Origin: Allopusillimonas ginsengisoli | GTDB taxonomy: Bacteria > Pseudomonadota > Gammaproteobacteria > Burkholderiales > Burkholderiaceae_B | Assembly (NCBI RefSeq): GCF_004153455.1 | Contig: NZ_SDQE01000019.1 | Span: 1 to 42,050, forward strand | Length of the DNA stretch: 42,050 nucleotides | Direction of reading: 5' to 3' | Shown here: piece after piece, positions 41,937 through 42,050 of the stretch | Position numbering within the stretch: position 1 is the stretch's first letter | How the letters are laid out: the number at the start of each line of letters is the position of its first letter | The notes under the pieces: model-generated | Told to the model about the DNA's origin: nothing | Seen by the model: the letters and a program-made list of their open reading frames with translations, nothing else | The model's database searches: none | Position numbers and translations under genes: made by a program

Positions 41937-42050
41937 TCCCCCCATTTTTAACGGTCGTTAAAAGTAGAGGCTATGCGGCTAAGGCCATTTTTTGAATTGG
42001 TGTAATGCCGCCCAAGGCCATATTTGGCCTTTCGTTATTGTAAGTCCAGA
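41934..42050 (-). mobile_element. Edge of an IS3-family insertion sequence (runs out of the window)
   Basis: The permease coding sequence breaks at about 41934-41938, where TAATCCCCCCATTTTTAACGG begins. Just inside, the minus strand encodes the end of an IS3-type transposase. The exact terminal repeat cannot be confirmed because the other end is outside the window. Confidence 0.75.
41971..42050 (-). CDS. IS3-family transposase, C-terminal end (partial)
   Basis: On the minus strand the frame reads WTYNNERPNMALGGITPIQK and MALAA, ending at TAG (41973-41971). The motif YNxERPxxALGGxTPxQ is the C-terminus of IS3-family OrfB transposases (DDE, rve-type). Only 25 or so residues are visible. The remaining transposase lies to the right of the window. 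Confidence 0.88.
   Translation of the reverse strand, partial: WTYNNERPNMALGGITPIQKMALAA

Overview
The window looks like the chromosome of a betaproteobacterium, most likely of the family Alcaligenaceae (Bordetella/Achromobacter/Advenella relatives). The evidence is the protein sequences of the tuf-secE-nusG-rpl-rpoBC block and of the rpmH-rnpA-yidD-yidC / dnaA-dnaN-gyrB block. I cannot fix the genus. Most of the window is GC-rich housekeeping DNA. One stretch (about 34.1-40.2 kb) is clearly more AT-rich and is a horizontally acquired island.

Layout. 1-12.6 kb, plus strand: the end of tuf, tRNA-Trp(CCA), secE, nusG, rplK, rplA, rplJ, rplL, rpoB and rpoC, closed by a strong bidirectional terminator. 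12.7-16.7 kb: a LOG-family gene (minus), a methyltransferase with a signal peptide, an APC-type permease (plus), and a RhuM-family pseudogene (minus). 16.7-28.8 kb, mostly minus: mnmE, a plus-strand YciI gene, a catalase, an array of exact 96-bp tandem repeats, a five-gene branched-chain amino acid type ABC operon, then yidC, yidD, rnpA and rpmH. 29.0-34.1 kb, plus: dnaA, dnaN and gyrB, with a consensus DnaA box between rpmH and dnaA.

34.13-40.15 kb is the interesting part. Starting 6 bp after the gyrB stop codon is a 6-kb element with 26-bp imperfect terminal inverted repeats (21/26 identical, ends 5'-TGTAGGT...ACCTACA-3'). Five copies of CATAANNTGAGAA lie at the two ends in inverted orientation, with a 22-bp pitch, and GTGT/GTGTTG direct repeats flank the element. 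This resembles the ends of Tn7/Mu/Tn552-type DDE transposons, but no transposase gene lies inside. The cargo is a frameshifted YpsA-like 'molybdenum carrier' gene, a decayed phage-type gene, and a translationally coupled three-gene operon (sigma-like protein, small helical protein, ImmA/IrrE metallopeptidase). It also carries an unrecognised 314-aa gene facing away from that operon, and an HD-domain dGTPase of the type linked to phage defence. I infer a non-autonomous, defence-carrying transposon that may target the end of gyrB.

40.2-42.05 kb: a remnant that may be a Phd-type antitoxin, a DUF411 exported metal-binding protein, and a DppB-type peptide ABC permease broken by an IS3-family insertion sequence whose transposase end closes the window.
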